This document shows, in pieces, positions 40,923-51,752 of a stretch of DNA of 64,000 nt. Source of the DNA: Rhodoferax sp. PAMC 29310 (GTDB lineage: Bacteria; Pseudomonadota; Gammaproteobacteria; Burkholderiales; Burkholderiaceae_C). How positions within the stretch are numbered: the first letter of the stretch is position 1; each line of letters opens with the position of its first letter. Position numbers and translations under genes: made by a program. The notes under the pieces were generated by a model that saw nothing but the letters and a program-made list of their open reading frames with translations, searched no databases and was not told the DNA's origin. The stretch covers positions 3,286,001 through 3,350,000 of the forward strand of contig NZ_CP072852.1 of NCBI RefSeq assembly GCF_017948265.1, read 5' to 3'.

Positions 40923-42029
40923 ATGATCGTCCTGAAGGCCACACAAGACAAAGTTTTATCGGTTTTGCAATCGGTATCCGGCATCGTTGAGCGCCGGCAC
41001 ACCTTGCCTATTCTGGCCAATGTATTGATTCGCAAAACCGGTTCGTCATTGCAGTTGACGACCAGCGATCTCGAAATCCAGATTCGCACCACCGTGGAGA
41101 TGGATGGCGACAGCGGTGACTTCACCACCACCGTGGGCGCGCGCAAACTCATTGACATTCTGCGCACCATGCCCTCGGACCAAGTGGTTTCGCTGGAGTC
41201 CAGCGCCAGCAAGCTCATCCTCAAGGGTGGCAAAAGCAAGTTCACGCTGCAGTCCATGGCTGCCGAAGACTTTCCGCTGGTTCAAGAGGCTGCCAACTTT
41301 GGACCGGCATTCACCGTGCCGCAGAAGACGCTCAAGAGCTTGTTAAATCAAGTCTCTTTTGCCATGGCCGTGCATGACATTCGCTATTACCTGAACGGCA
41401 TTTTGTTTGTGGCCGAAGGCAAGCAACTCAGTCTGGTTTCCACCGACGGACACCGCCTGGCATTCGCCTCCGCCACGCTCGACGTTGAGGTGCCCAAGCA
41501 AGAGGTCATCTTGCCGCGCAAAACCGTGATCGAACTGCAGCGCCTGTTGTCCGACGCCGAAGGCGCGATCGAGATGCAGTTTGCCAACAACCAGGCCAAG
41601 TTTGGCTTTGAGGGCATGGAGTTTGTCACCAAGCTGGTCGAGGGCAAGTTCCCCGATTACAACCGTGTCATCCCCAAAAACCACAAAAATAGCATTACCT
41701 TGGGCCGCACCGCCTTGCTGGCCACCTTGCAGCGCACCGCAATTCTGACCAGTGACAAATTCAAGGGTGTTCGCCTCAACATTGACCCCGGCACGCTGCG
41801 CGTGGCGTCCAACAACGCCGAGCAAGAAGAGGCTGTGGACGAGTTGGACATTGACTACGGCGGCGACAGCATCGAGATCGGATTCAACGTGACGTATCTG
41901 ATTGATGCACTGTCCAACATGAGCCAAGACATGGTGACGCTGGAACTGTCTGACGGCAACAGTTCAGCCCTTTTCACCATTCCCGACAACACCACGTTCA
42001 AGTATGTCGTGATGCCGATGCGGATTTAA
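40923..42029 (+). CDS. dnaN: DNA polymerase III sliding clamp, beta subunit
   Basis: A 368-aa three-domain clamp. Typical start MIVLKATQDKVLSVLQSVSGIVERRHTLPILANVLI, central FALAVHDIRYYLNG-like block (FAMAVHDIRYYLNGILF), and the C-terminus TTFKYVVMPMRI. It lies between dnaA (97 bases) and gyrB, the standard order. Confidence 0.98.
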   Translation: MIVLKATQDKVLSVLQSVSGIVERRHTLPILANVLIRKTGSSLQLTTSDLEIQIRTTVEMDGDSGDFTTTVGARKLIDILRTMPSDQVVSLESSASKLILKGGKSKFTLQSMAAEDFPLVQEAANFGPAFTVPQKTLKSLLNQVSFAMAVHDIRYYLNGILFVAEGKQLSLVSTDGHRLAFASATLDVEVPKQEVILPRKTVIELQRLLSDAEGAIEMQFANNQAKFGFEGMEFVTKLVEGKFPDYNRVIPKNHKNSITLGRTALLATLQRTAILTSDKFKGVRLNIDPGTLRVASNNAEQEEAVDELDIDYGGDSIEIGFNVTYLIDALSNMSQDMVTLELSDGNSSALFTIPDNTTFKYVVMPMRI

Positions 42030-42054
42030 AACTGCATGCCTTGCTACACGCATT

Positions 42055-42100
42055 GACCAAACCCGCGATGAACATTTTGTTCATCGCGGGTTTGGTCTTT
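42055..42100 (+). terminator. long perfect hairpin between dnaN and gyrB
   Basis: Arms GACCAAACCCGCGATGAAC (42055-42073) and its exact complement (42079-42097), 5-base loop, then TTT. A 19-bp perfect stem followed by only a short T run; probably a terminator or attenuator of dnaN transcription, 34 bases before the gyrB start. Confidence 0.75.
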
Positions 42101-42130
42101 CCAGAGTTTGAGAAATTGTGAGAGAAGTGA

Positions 42131-44737
<2,607 letters not shown>

Positions 44738-44771
44738 GCTTAGTGTAGGTAGCCTGATAAGCTGAGAAATT

Positions 44772-44806
44772 GAAACCCATAAGTTGAGAAATTTATGGGT
44801 TTCTTG
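44772..44806 (+). terminator. hairpin after gyrB
   Basis: Arms GAAACCCATAA (44772-44782) and TTATGGGTTTC (44793-44803), perfect 11 bp, followed by TTGCTTC. T tract is weak, so termination efficiency is uncertain. Confidence 0.65.
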
Positions 44807-44846
44807 CTTCTGGTGGTTCGTTGTTGATCGAAAGGTTGTTATCTCT

Positions 44847-45758
44847 ATGTACGAACACATTGCGTCCAAGCTGCAGCGCGGCGAGACCATCATTCTTGAC
44901 GGGGGCACGGGCACTGACATCCAACGCCGTGGCGCGCCCATGAGTGGCGACACTTGGTGCGCGGAGGTGAACCTGACCCATCCGGACATCGTGCGTGCGG
45001 TCCACCACGACTACATCGCGGTTGGGGCTGATGTGATCACCGCCAACACCTTTGCCACCAGCGCCTTGCTGTTCAACGCGCTGGGCCGCGACGACGAGTT
45101 GCTGGCCATCGACCGTGCCGCCGTGGCCATTGCCCGGGAAGCGGCGCAGGGCAAACCAGTGGCGGTGGCGGGTTCCATGTCCACCATGCGCCCGGTCGTG
45201 GCGGGCTCAGACCGCACCGCCAAGCAGCAAGAGTGGCCTGAGGCGCAGGCACGAGCCCTGTTCGAGCGCAAGGCCCAAAACCTCGCCTCTTCGGGGGTGG
45301 ACTTCATCCTCATGGAGATGATGCGCGACGTGGCGTATTCGCTGTGGGCGACGCAAGCCGCTCTCGCCACGGGCCTGCCGGTTTGGGTAGGCATCGCCAC
45401 TGAGCGGCGTGCCGATGGCGAGCTCGTGGGCTTCAGCCATGACGATCAACTGTTGGACGACGTGGTGCGCGTGCTGGCCGCCACCTGCCCGGCCCACATC
45501 AGCATCATGCATTCGTCGCCCAATGACACCGGAGACGCCATCGATATCGTCAAGCGCCACTGGCAAGGGCCACTCGGCGTCTACCCGGAAAGCGGCTATT
45601 TCAAAATGCCAGAGTGGAGCTTTGTCGACATCATTTCACCAGGCGATTTGGTGGATCGGGCGCAAGGTTGGCAGAGCCAGGGTGTTACAGCCTTCGGTGG
45701 TTGCTGCGGGCTTGGGCCTGATCACATAGCCGCGCTTGCCAAGCGTTATCGCGCTTGA
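44847..45758 (+). CDS. homocysteine S-methyltransferase family protein
   Basis: A 303-aa TIM-barrel protein of the MmuM/BHMT/MetH-N-terminal family. LDGGTGTDIQRRG at the start, GADVITANTFATS, GVYPESGYF, and the C-terminal zinc ligands GGCCG. The third expected Cys ligand (usually in an N-C-T/S turn) is replaced by MHSSP, so the zinc site differs. This pattern occurs in a side branch of the family, so the methyl acceptor may not be homocysteine. ATG 44847 is chosen as the open frame upstream reads into the terminator. Confidence 0.85.
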   Translation: MYEHIASKLQRGETIILDGGTGTDIQRRGAPMSGDTWCAEVNLTHPDIVRAVHHDYIAVGADVITANTFATSALLFNALGRDDELLAIDRAAVAIAREAAQGKPVAVAGSMSTMRPVVAGSDRTAKQQEWPEAQARALFERKAQNLASSGVDFILMEMMRDVAYSLWATQAALATGLPVWVGIATERRADGELVGFSHDDQLLDDVVRVLAATCPAHISIMHSSPNDTGDAIDIVKRHWQGPLGVYPESGYFKMPEWSFVDIISPGDLVDRAQGWQSQGVTAFGGCCGLGPDHIAALAKRYRA

Positions 45759-45832
45759 GCCAGTTAAGCTAAGCGGCCTCAACCGCGGCTGCCAGGCCAT
45801 CAAACGCGCTCAACAGGCGCTACCATGCCGCC

Positions 45833-46504
45833 ATGTGCAGTCATTACCAAGCCCTGAAAGAACAAGAGCGCTTGCAGCGCTTGTTCCTCGTTCAACCGCC
45901 CGCTGATTTGGGCAAGGTCGATATGTGGCCTGGCTACACCGGCACATTTGTCCGTGCGCACCCGCAGTCGCAAGTGGGCGACGAAGCCGTGCCAGCGCGC
46001 GAAGCCTTGCCCGGACTCTTCGGGTTGGTGCCACACTGGTCCCCGGACACCAAAATCACCCAATACACCTACAACGCCCGCAGCGAAACCGTGGCCAGCA
46101 AGCCCAGTTTTCGGGACGCGTGGAACAAGGCCCAGCACTGCATCATTCCTGCCGAGGCCATTTTTGAGCCCGACTGGCGCAGCGGCCGGCCCGTGCCCAC
46201 CCGCATTGCGCGGGCGGATGGCGAGCCCTTGGGCATTGCCGGCCTGTGGTCCGCCTGGAAGTCACCCCAAGGCGAGGTGGTGCACAGCTTCACCATGCTT
46301 ACCCTCAACGCCGCCCAGCACCCTTTGATGCGGCTGTTTCACAAACCCAACGATGAAAAGCGCATGGTCGTCATCCTGCATGACGACCAGTACGACGACT
46401 GGCTCAACGCCAGGCCCGAACACAGCAAACCATTGCTGCGGCCCTATCCCGCCGACAATCTGGCCGCCAGAGCGGCGCTGGGGCCGCAAACCACGCTGTT
46501 TTAA
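45833..46504 (+). CDS. SRAP (SOS response-associated peptidase) family protein
   Basis: A 223-aa protein of the YedK/HMCES family, which crosslinks abasic sites in single-stranded DNA through its Cys-2. The sequence begins MCSHY, so the catalytic Cys follows the initiator Met. Also present: YNARSETVASKPSFRDAW, CIIPAEAIFEP (Glu active site) and LFHKPNDEKRM (His). It differs from the usual FYEW and HDRMP wording, a divergent subgroup. Starts 75 bases after the preceding gene. Confidence 0.9.
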   Translation: MCSHYQALKEQERLQRLFLVQPPADLGKVDMWPGYTGTFVRAHPQSQVGDEAVPAREALPGLFGLVPHWSPDTKITQYTYNARSETVASKPSFRDAWNKAQHCIIPAEAIFEPDWRSGRPVPTRIARADGEPLGIAGLWSAWKSPQGEVVHSFTMLTLNAAQHPLMRLFHKPNDEKRMVVILHDDQYDDWLNARPEHSKPLLRPYPADNLAARAALGPQTTLF

Positions 46505-46547
46505 GGTAGAGCGAATCAGTCCGCCGAGTCACTTTCGCGCAGGTGGC

Positions 46548-47192
46548 TCAAACCGCGTCGGCTTGTGCCTCTGGCGCAGCACGCTGAAACGGCTCCAATG
46601 CCAGGCACGCCGCTTCGATGCGGCGGATGGCGGGGAAGGCGTCCAGCGGGGTGTCAAAGCGGCGGGCGTTGAACACTTGGGGGACCAGGCAGCAGTCGGC
46701 CAGCGTGGGGGTGTCGCCGTGGCAAAAGGTGCCGGTGTCGGGGTGGTTCAACTGGGCTTCCAATGCGGTGAACCCTAGCGTGATCCAGTGGCGGTACCAG
46801 TGGGCTTTGGCGGCTTCGTCCAGCTGGTGTTCGCGTTGCAGGTACTGCAACACGCGCAGGTTGTTCAATGGGTGCATCTCGCAGGCAATGCTTTGGGCCA
46901 TAGTGCGAATGCGGGCCCGGTCCAGCGCGTTGCCGGGCAGCAGGCTGGGGCTGGGGTGCACTTCGTCCAGGTATTCCATGATGGCCAGCGATTGGATCAG
47001 GGCCAGGTCGCCGTCCACCAGCGTGGGCACCAGCTCTGCCGGGTTGAGTTGGGCGTAGCTGCTGGCGTGTTGTTCGCCGCCGTCGCGAAGCAGGTGCACC
47101 GGCACTGACTCATAAGGCAGGCCTTTGAGGTTCAGCGCAATGCGCACCCGGTACGAAGACGAGCTGCGAAAGTAGGTGTAGAGCTTGAGCAT
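46548..47192 (-). CDS. maiA: maleylacetoacetate isomerase
   Basis: A 214-aa zeta-class glutathione transferase that isomerises maleylacetoacetate to fumarylacetoacetate. N-terminal thioredoxin fold with the Ser-rich active site YFRSSSSYRVRIALNLKGL, then NPAELVPTLVDGD, QSLAIMEYLDE, C-terminal helical domain CEMHPLNNLRVLQYL and PTLADCCLVPQVFNARRF. ATG 47192 starts 8 bases after fahA, so both are co-transcribed. Confidence 0.94.
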   Translation of the reverse strand: MLKLYTYFRSSSSYRVRIALNLKGLPYESVPVHLLRDGGEQHASSYAQLNPAELVPTLVDGDLALIQSLAIMEYLDEVHPSPSLLPGNALDRARIRTMAQSIACEMHPLNNLRVLQYLQREHQLDEAAKAHWYRHWITLGFTALEAQLNHPDTGTFCHGDTPTLADCCLVPQVFNARRFDTPLDAFPAIRRIEAACLALEPFQRAAPEAQADAV

Positions 47193-47200
47193 GGGCAGCC

Positions 47201-48523
47201 CTAGACCAGCGCACGCGCTGGCAACAGCGTGCCGCTGACTTCGCCAAAGCCGACCCGGGCCGCGCCTGGCTTCTTGCACGCGCCCCGGAAGGTGACGGTG
47301 TCGCCGTCTTCCAGAAAGGTGCGGGTTTCGCCCGAGGGCAAGGCCAGCGTGCGGCTGCCACCGACGGACAACTCAATCAAGGCGCCGGCTTCGTCCAGCG
47401 TGGGGCCGGACTGGGTGCCGCTGCCCAGCAGGTCGCCGGGTTGCAGGTTGCAGCCGTTCACCGTGTGGTGCGCCACCATTTGCGACACCGACCAGTAGGC
47501 GTGACGGAAATTGCTGCGTGACAGGCGGTGCTCAGGCAGGCCTTGTTCGCGCATGGCAGCGCTCTGGATGAACACCTCGAGCTCAATGTCAATGGCACCG
47601 CTGGCGCGCAGGGTGGCCGAGTCGAGGTAGGCCAGGGGTTGCGGGTCGTCGCTGGGCCGGGTCCAGGGCTGTCGGTAGGGTGCGAGCGCTTCCAGTGTCA
47701 CGATCCAGGGTGAGACGGTGCTGGCAAAATTTTTGGACAGAAACGGGCCCAGCGGCTGGTATTCCCAGCCCTGAATGTCGCGGGCAGACCAATCGTTGAA
47801 CAGGCACAGACCAAAGACGTGGGACTCGGCCTCGTCCAGCGGCACAGGCTCACCCAGCGCGTTAGCGGTGCCCATGTAGACGCCGAGTTCCAATTCGTAG
47901 TCCATGCGCCGGCTGGGGGTGAGCTGGGGTGTGGCCGCACCGGGAGCCAGGGTCTGGCTCACCGGGCGGTGAAAGGACTGGCCGGAGACGCCAATGGACG
48001 AAGAACGGCCGTGGTAGCCAATGGGCAGCCACTTGTAGTTGGGCATCAGCGGGTTGTCCGGCCTGAACAGTTTGCCCACGTTGGTGGCGTGGTGCACGGA
48101 CGTGTAGAAGTCGGTGTAGTCGCCAATGTGCGCGGGCACGGTGAACTCGGCCTCGGCTTGCGGCACCAGGCAGCGACTCAAAGCCGACTCCAGTTCAGCG
48201 CCTTCGCTTAAAGCGCGCGACAGGGCTGCACGCAATGCCGACCAGGCCTTGGGCCCCAAGGCCATGAAAGCATTGAGGGTAGGTGCACCACAAGCGCGGG
48301 CCGCATCACCGGCGTCGTCACTGAAGGCTCCCAAGTGCTGCGCGGCGCTCAGGTCCAGAATCTGGTCGCCCATGGCCACACCGCCGCGAAAGGCCTCGGT
48401 GCTGCCGGCGCGGCGAAACACACCAAATGGCAGGTTTTGAATCGGAAAATCACAGTCGGGCTGGTTGGCGGAGGTGACCCAGCTTTTGAGCGCGGGGTTG
48501 TGCGTGGGGTTCAATCCAATCAC
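47201..48523 (-). CDS. fahA: fumarylacetoacetase
   Basis: A 440-aa hydrolase splitting fumarylacetoacetate to fumarate and acetoacetate, last step of tyrosine/homogentisate degradation. Catalytic and metal motifs: DYTDFYTSVHHATNVG, YKWLPIGYHGRSSSI, YELELGVYMG, FGLCLFNDWSARDIQ, GDLLGSGTQSGP. GTG start at 48523 overlaps the stop of the VOC gene. hmgA and hpd are not in the window. Confidence 0.95.
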   Translation of the reverse strand: MIGLNPTHNPALKSWVTSANQPDCDFPIQNLPFGVFRRAGSTEAFRGGVAMGDQILDLSAAQHLGAFSDDAGDAARACGAPTLNAFMALGPKAWSALRAALSRALSEGAELESALSRCLVPQAEAEFTVPAHIGDYTDFYTSVHHATNVGKLFRPDNPLMPNYKWLPIGYHGRSSSIGVSGQSFHRPVSQTLAPGAATPQLTPSRRMDYELELGVYMGTANALGEPVPLDEAESHVFGLCLFNDWSARDIQGWEYQPLGPFLSKNFASTVSPWIVTLEALAPYRQPWTRPSDDPQPLAYLDSATLRASGAIDIELEVFIQSAAMREQGLPEHRLSRSNFRHAYWSVSQMVAHHTVNGCNLQPGDLLGSGTQSGPTLDEAGALIELSVGGSRTLALPSGETRTFLEDGDTVTFRGACKKPGAARVGFGEVSGTLLPARALV

Positions 48524-49059
48524 TGGGGCACTCCGCTTCCGTCATGCATCCAGGCCGCGTGCTTGGGGGCTTTTTTGGTGCGGTCCCATTCGTTGAGCAT
48601 GTCCCATTTCACGTCGTCCAGCGCCTTGTCCATGGCAGGGGTGGCGGTGTTAAAGGCCAGTTCCAGGCGGTGGCCGCTGGGGTCAAAGAAGTAAATGGAC
48701 TTGAAAAGCGTGTGGTTGGTCACGCCAATCACTTCAATACCGGCGGCCTCCAGGCGCTCCTTGGTGGTGAGCAGGTCGCCCATGCTGGCCACCTCAAAAG
48801 CAATGTGCTGCGTCCACGCGGGCGTGTTGTGGTCCCGGTCCATGGGCAGGGCGTTGGGCAGCTCAAAAAAGGCCAGGATGTTGCCCATGCCGGCGTCAAT
48901 AAAGACGTGCATGTAAGGGTCTGGCGCCTTGGTGGAGGGCACCTCGTCTTCGGCAATGGCCAGCACAAACTTCATGCCGAGGTGCTTTTCGTACCACTCG
49001 ACGGTTTGTTTGGCGTTGATACAGCGGTAGGCGACGTGGTGAATCTTTTTGACGAGCAT
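48520..49059 (-). CDS. VOC-family (glyoxalase/dioxygenase fold) protein
   Basis: A 179-aa VOC protein: KKIHHVAYRCINAKQTVEWYEKHLGM (first beta-alpha unit with metal His), HIAFEVASMGDL, YFFDPSGHRLELAF (metal Glu). First gene of the VOC-fahA-maiA operon, divergent from the LysR gene. It may act on an aromatic or glyoxal-like intermediate; no specific substrate can be named. ATG 49059 is the family-typical start. Confidence 0.87.
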   Translation of the reverse strand: MLVKKIHHVAYRCINAKQTVEWYEKHLGMKFVLAIAEDEVPSTKAPDPYMHVFIDAGMGNILAFFELPNALPMDRDHNTPAWTQHIAFEVASMGDLLTTKERLEAAGIEVIGVTNHTLFKSIYFFDPSGHRLELAFNTATPAMDKALDDVKWDMLNEWDRTKKAPKHAAWMHDGSGVPQ

Positions 49060-49127
49060 GGCGGTCTCCAGTGAATGCGGTTGAACGGCAGAAGCCTTGG
49101 GGTGATTAAAAAGCCTTTTCATCTATC

Positions 49128-49152
49128 ATTCAAACGAATTTTTATGATGAAT
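49128..49152. promoter_or_regulatory. candidate LysR operator
   Basis: Between the divergent VOC and LysR genes: ATTCAAACGAAT (49128-49139, inverted repeat ATTC/GAAT) and a further GATGAAT (49146-49152), in an AT-rich stretch. LysR proteins bind interrupted dyads in such divergent promoters. Tentative. Confidence 0.35.
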
Positions 49153-49167
49153 TTATCTGGCTAGCTT

Positions 49168-50076
49168 ATGAATGTCACTTTGCGCCAACTGCGCGCCTTT
49201 TGTGCCCTGGCCCACACCAGCAGCTTCACCGAGGCCGCCACCAGCTTGCATGTGACCCAATCGGCCCTGAGCGGGCTGATCAAAGAGCTGGAGCAGATTT
49301 TGGGCGTACAGGTGGTGCACCGCAGCACGCGCAAGGTGCAGCTCTCGGAGGCCGGGCGCGAGTTTTACCCCCTGGCCGTCAAAATCTTGCAAGACCTGGA
49401 CGGCGCACTGGACGCCATGGCCGACCTGAAGGCGCTGAAACGCGGGGTGGTTCGCATCGCCGCGCCGCAGCTCATGTCCTGCACCGTGCTGCCCGAGGTG
49501 ATGGCCGCTTTCAAACGGGAGTGCCCGGACATTCAGGTGCGGCTGTTTGACAGCATGGTGGAAAGCGTGTTGCTCCGAGTGAGTAGCGGCGAGGTGGATT
49601 TAGGCGTTGGCCCCGAGCGCGAGTCTTTGCCCGAGATTGAGGCCCGCACCCTGTTTGAATTGCCGTTTGTGGTGGTGTTTCCGCCCGACCACGCGCTGGC
49701 GGCCAAGAAAACCGTGCGCTGGAGCGAGGCGCTGGCCCACCCACTGATTGCGCTGCAAGGCGAGTTCACCCAGCGCCTGCGGGGTGACTTGTTTGAGGCA
49801 CTGCGGGGCGGCGCGCTGACCCCCAGCAACGAGGTGGGTTTCATGACCACTGCCTTCAGCATGGTGAGCGCCGGGCTGGGGGTGACCACCTGCCTGCCTT
49901 ACGCCGGCACGCTCATCAAGCGTTTTCAACTGGAGAGCCGCCCGCTGGTGGCCCCAGAGATTCAGCGCAAGTTTTTCATCTTTACCCGCAAAGACCGCCC
50001 GCTGTCACCAGCGGCACAACGCTTTGCCGAGTTCCTGACGGACTACGTGGCTGCGAACGATTGGCGGGTGGTTTGA
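49168..50076 (+). CDS. LysR-family transcriptional regulator
   Basis: A 302-aa regulator: N-terminal wHTH (LRQLRAFCALAHTSSFTEAATSLHVTQSALSGLIKELE), linker helix and a C-terminal periplasmic-binding-like effector domain (VVRIAAPQLMSCTVLPEVMAAF, GVGPERE). Divergent from VOC-fahA-maiA, so probably the activator of that tyrosine-end-pathway operon. The effector is unknown. Confidence 0.93.
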   Translation: MNVTLRQLRAFCALAHTSSFTEAATSLHVTQSALSGLIKELEQILGVQVVHRSTRKVQLSEAGREFYPLAVKILQDLDGALDAMADLKALKRGVVRIAAPQLMSCTVLPEVMAAFKRECPDIQVRLFDSMVESVLLRVSSGEVDLGVGPERESLPEIEARTLFELPFVVVFPPDHALAAKKTVRWSEALAHPLIALQGEFTQRLRGDLFEALRGGALTPSNEVGFMTTAFSMVSAGLGVTTCLPYAGTLIKRFQLESRPLVAPEIQRKFFIFTRKDRPLSPAAQRFAEFLTDYVAANDWRVV

Positions 50077-50157
50077 GCGAACGGCGCCGCCGCTTGACGC
50101 GGGCCCGCTTTCACTGAAGGTGGTACGCTGAATGTACTTAAGGAGCCCCCCAACACC

Positions 50158-51018
50158 GTGACCCAAGTTCGAATCAGCCATACAACGGTCTATCACTACC
50201 GCACCCCCGTCAGCCTGAGTCCGCACCGGCTGATGTTGCGCCCCAGAGAAAGCCGTGAACTGCAACTGCTCTCGCACACGCTGAAGGTGTCACCGGATGT
50301 CACGGTTGCGTGGGCCAACGACGTCTGGGGCAATGCGATTGCGACGGCGTCGTTCAGCGGCCAGACCGACGTGTTGCGGATTGAGAGCAAGCTCGAACTG
50401 GACCTCACCGGCAACCCCTGGCCGATTTTCAACATTACGGCAGCAGCCCAGAGCTACCCTTTCTACTATTCGAACGACGATCGCGCTGACTTGGGAGCGT
50501 TGGCCATCCAGCAGTACCTTGACCCCATGGGCCGCCTGCAAAAATGGGCCCGGTCATTCGTGCGGGGCGCCGCACCCGACACGCTGGAGTTGCTGAAGGC
50601 CATCAGCCACGGCGTGTCTGAAGCCCTGCAGTACGAGGTGCGCGAAAGCGAAGGCACCCAAACGCCCATCGAATCGCTGGACCGCGGCAAGGGCTCGTGC
50701 CGCGACTTCGCCATTTTGTTCGCCGAAGCGGTACGCAGCCTGGACATCGGCGCCCGCATCGTGTCGGGCTATCTGTACGACCCGCAAAGCACCCAGACGG
50801 GCTCCTCGGGGTCCGGCTCCACCCATGCGTGGACCGAGGTCTATGTGCCGGGGGCGGGATGGATCACCTTCGACCCGACCAACCGCAGCATCGGCGGATT
50901 CAACCTGGTCCCGGTCGCCGTGGCCCGCGACATCACGCTGTTGATGCCGGTGTCAGGCAGCTATGTGGGCGCCGCTGACGCGTTTGCGGGCATGGAGGTT
51001 GAAGTCCTCGTGAGCTGA
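50158..51018 (+). CDS. transglutaminase-like cysteine peptidase family protein
   Basis: A 286-aa protein with the N-terminal beta domain (ISHTTVYHYRTPVSLSPHRLMLRPRE) and the transglutaminase core. Catalytic triad visible: Cys in GSCRDFA, His in STHAWTEVYV, Asp in WITFDPTN. GTG start with AAGGAG about 11 bases upstream. No signal peptide. These proteins often lie with alpha-E/circularly permuted ATP-grasp partners; none is present here. Confidence 0.9.
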   Translation: MTQVRISHTTVYHYRTPVSLSPHRLMLRPRESRELQLLSHTLKVSPDVTVAWANDVWGNAIATASFSGQTDVLRIESKLELDLTGNPWPIFNITAAAQSYPFYYSNDDRADLGALAIQQYLDPMGRLQKWARSFVRGAAPDTLELLKAISHGVSEALQYEVRESEGTQTPIESLDRGKGSCRDFAILFAEAVRSLDIGARIVSGYLYDPQSTQTGSSGSGSTHAWTEVYVPGAGWITFDPTNRSIGGFNLVPVAVARDITLLMPVSGSYVGAADAFAGMEVEVLVS

Positions 51019-51752
51019 GCGGCGACCAGCGCGCCCACGGCCCCCGGCGGCGCAACGTTTTGCCGGGCTTTTGCCGGACGACGGGTCGGAGATGTGAGAG
51101 AGGTACCTGTCATCTTCCACTAACTCAGCCAAATGGGGATGGTCAGAGTGCGGCGAAGCGGTGAAGATCGTTAACTGAGCAGGCGACTGCAATTCTCAAA
51201 AGCTCCGCCGCCCATTGGGCCAGATGTCGACAGTCAAATCAATTCGAACCCGCAAGAACATGAAATATTCCCTGCCGACGGTCGTCCTACGTTGACTCCC
51301 AGGGAGGCTTGCTGGGGGTTGTGGGCCACGGCAGTGGCATTTGCTGCGTTTGGATTCACCACTTTGGAGACTCCTCCTCAGCCCTTTGCAGGGCGGTTGG
51401 CGTGGCTTTACAAGTTCGCCGACTCGCAGTGAGGGCAAGCCGGCCCTGCGTTGGTGCACTTCGCGTTCGCCGCATTTATGGGTGTGCTTGGGTTGCTGCT
51501 GTGGCATCGTGCCTCCGTCCGATCCACACTTGATCTGCGCCCAGCAGAGAACGATGATCGATAGCAGGTAGATCAAATACTGCGCTAGCAAGTGGAAAGG
51601 CGGGTCGCTATTCCGGCAGAACATGTCTGCCACGCCTCTTCTCGGAACAAGTTTTTGATGGGATTTTTCTTAGAACTATCTATTCAAGCTGAAACTTAAG
51701 CCATTGATTCAATTGAACTTAATTATTTATGAATCTATTCATAAAATGAGTC
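51019..51752. other. gene-free accessory stretch upstream of the HipA-like gene
   Basis: About 730 bases. Open frames (largest 51196-51633, minus) have an unnatural composition and no family motif. The middle (about 51360-51500) looks like degenerate or repeat-derived sequence, and from 51660 the DNA becomes AT-rich up to the palindrome at 51726. No tRNA or terminator recognised. Confidence 0.45.
51726..51745. promoter_or_regulatory. perfect palindrome at the hipA/yjjJ start, probable autoregulatory operator
   Basis: TTTATGAATCTATTCATAAA: two 9-bp arms around CT, ending 7 bases before the ATG. This AT-rich dyad would cover the promoter or ribosome site. The encoded protein has its own winged-helix DNA-binding domain, so it could bind here. 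Confidence 0.65.

Noticed and set aside
51196..51633. A 145-codon minus-strand frame in the gap before the HipA-like gene
   Set aside because: Composition is not protein-like, no ribosome site, no motif; the region looks repeat-derived.
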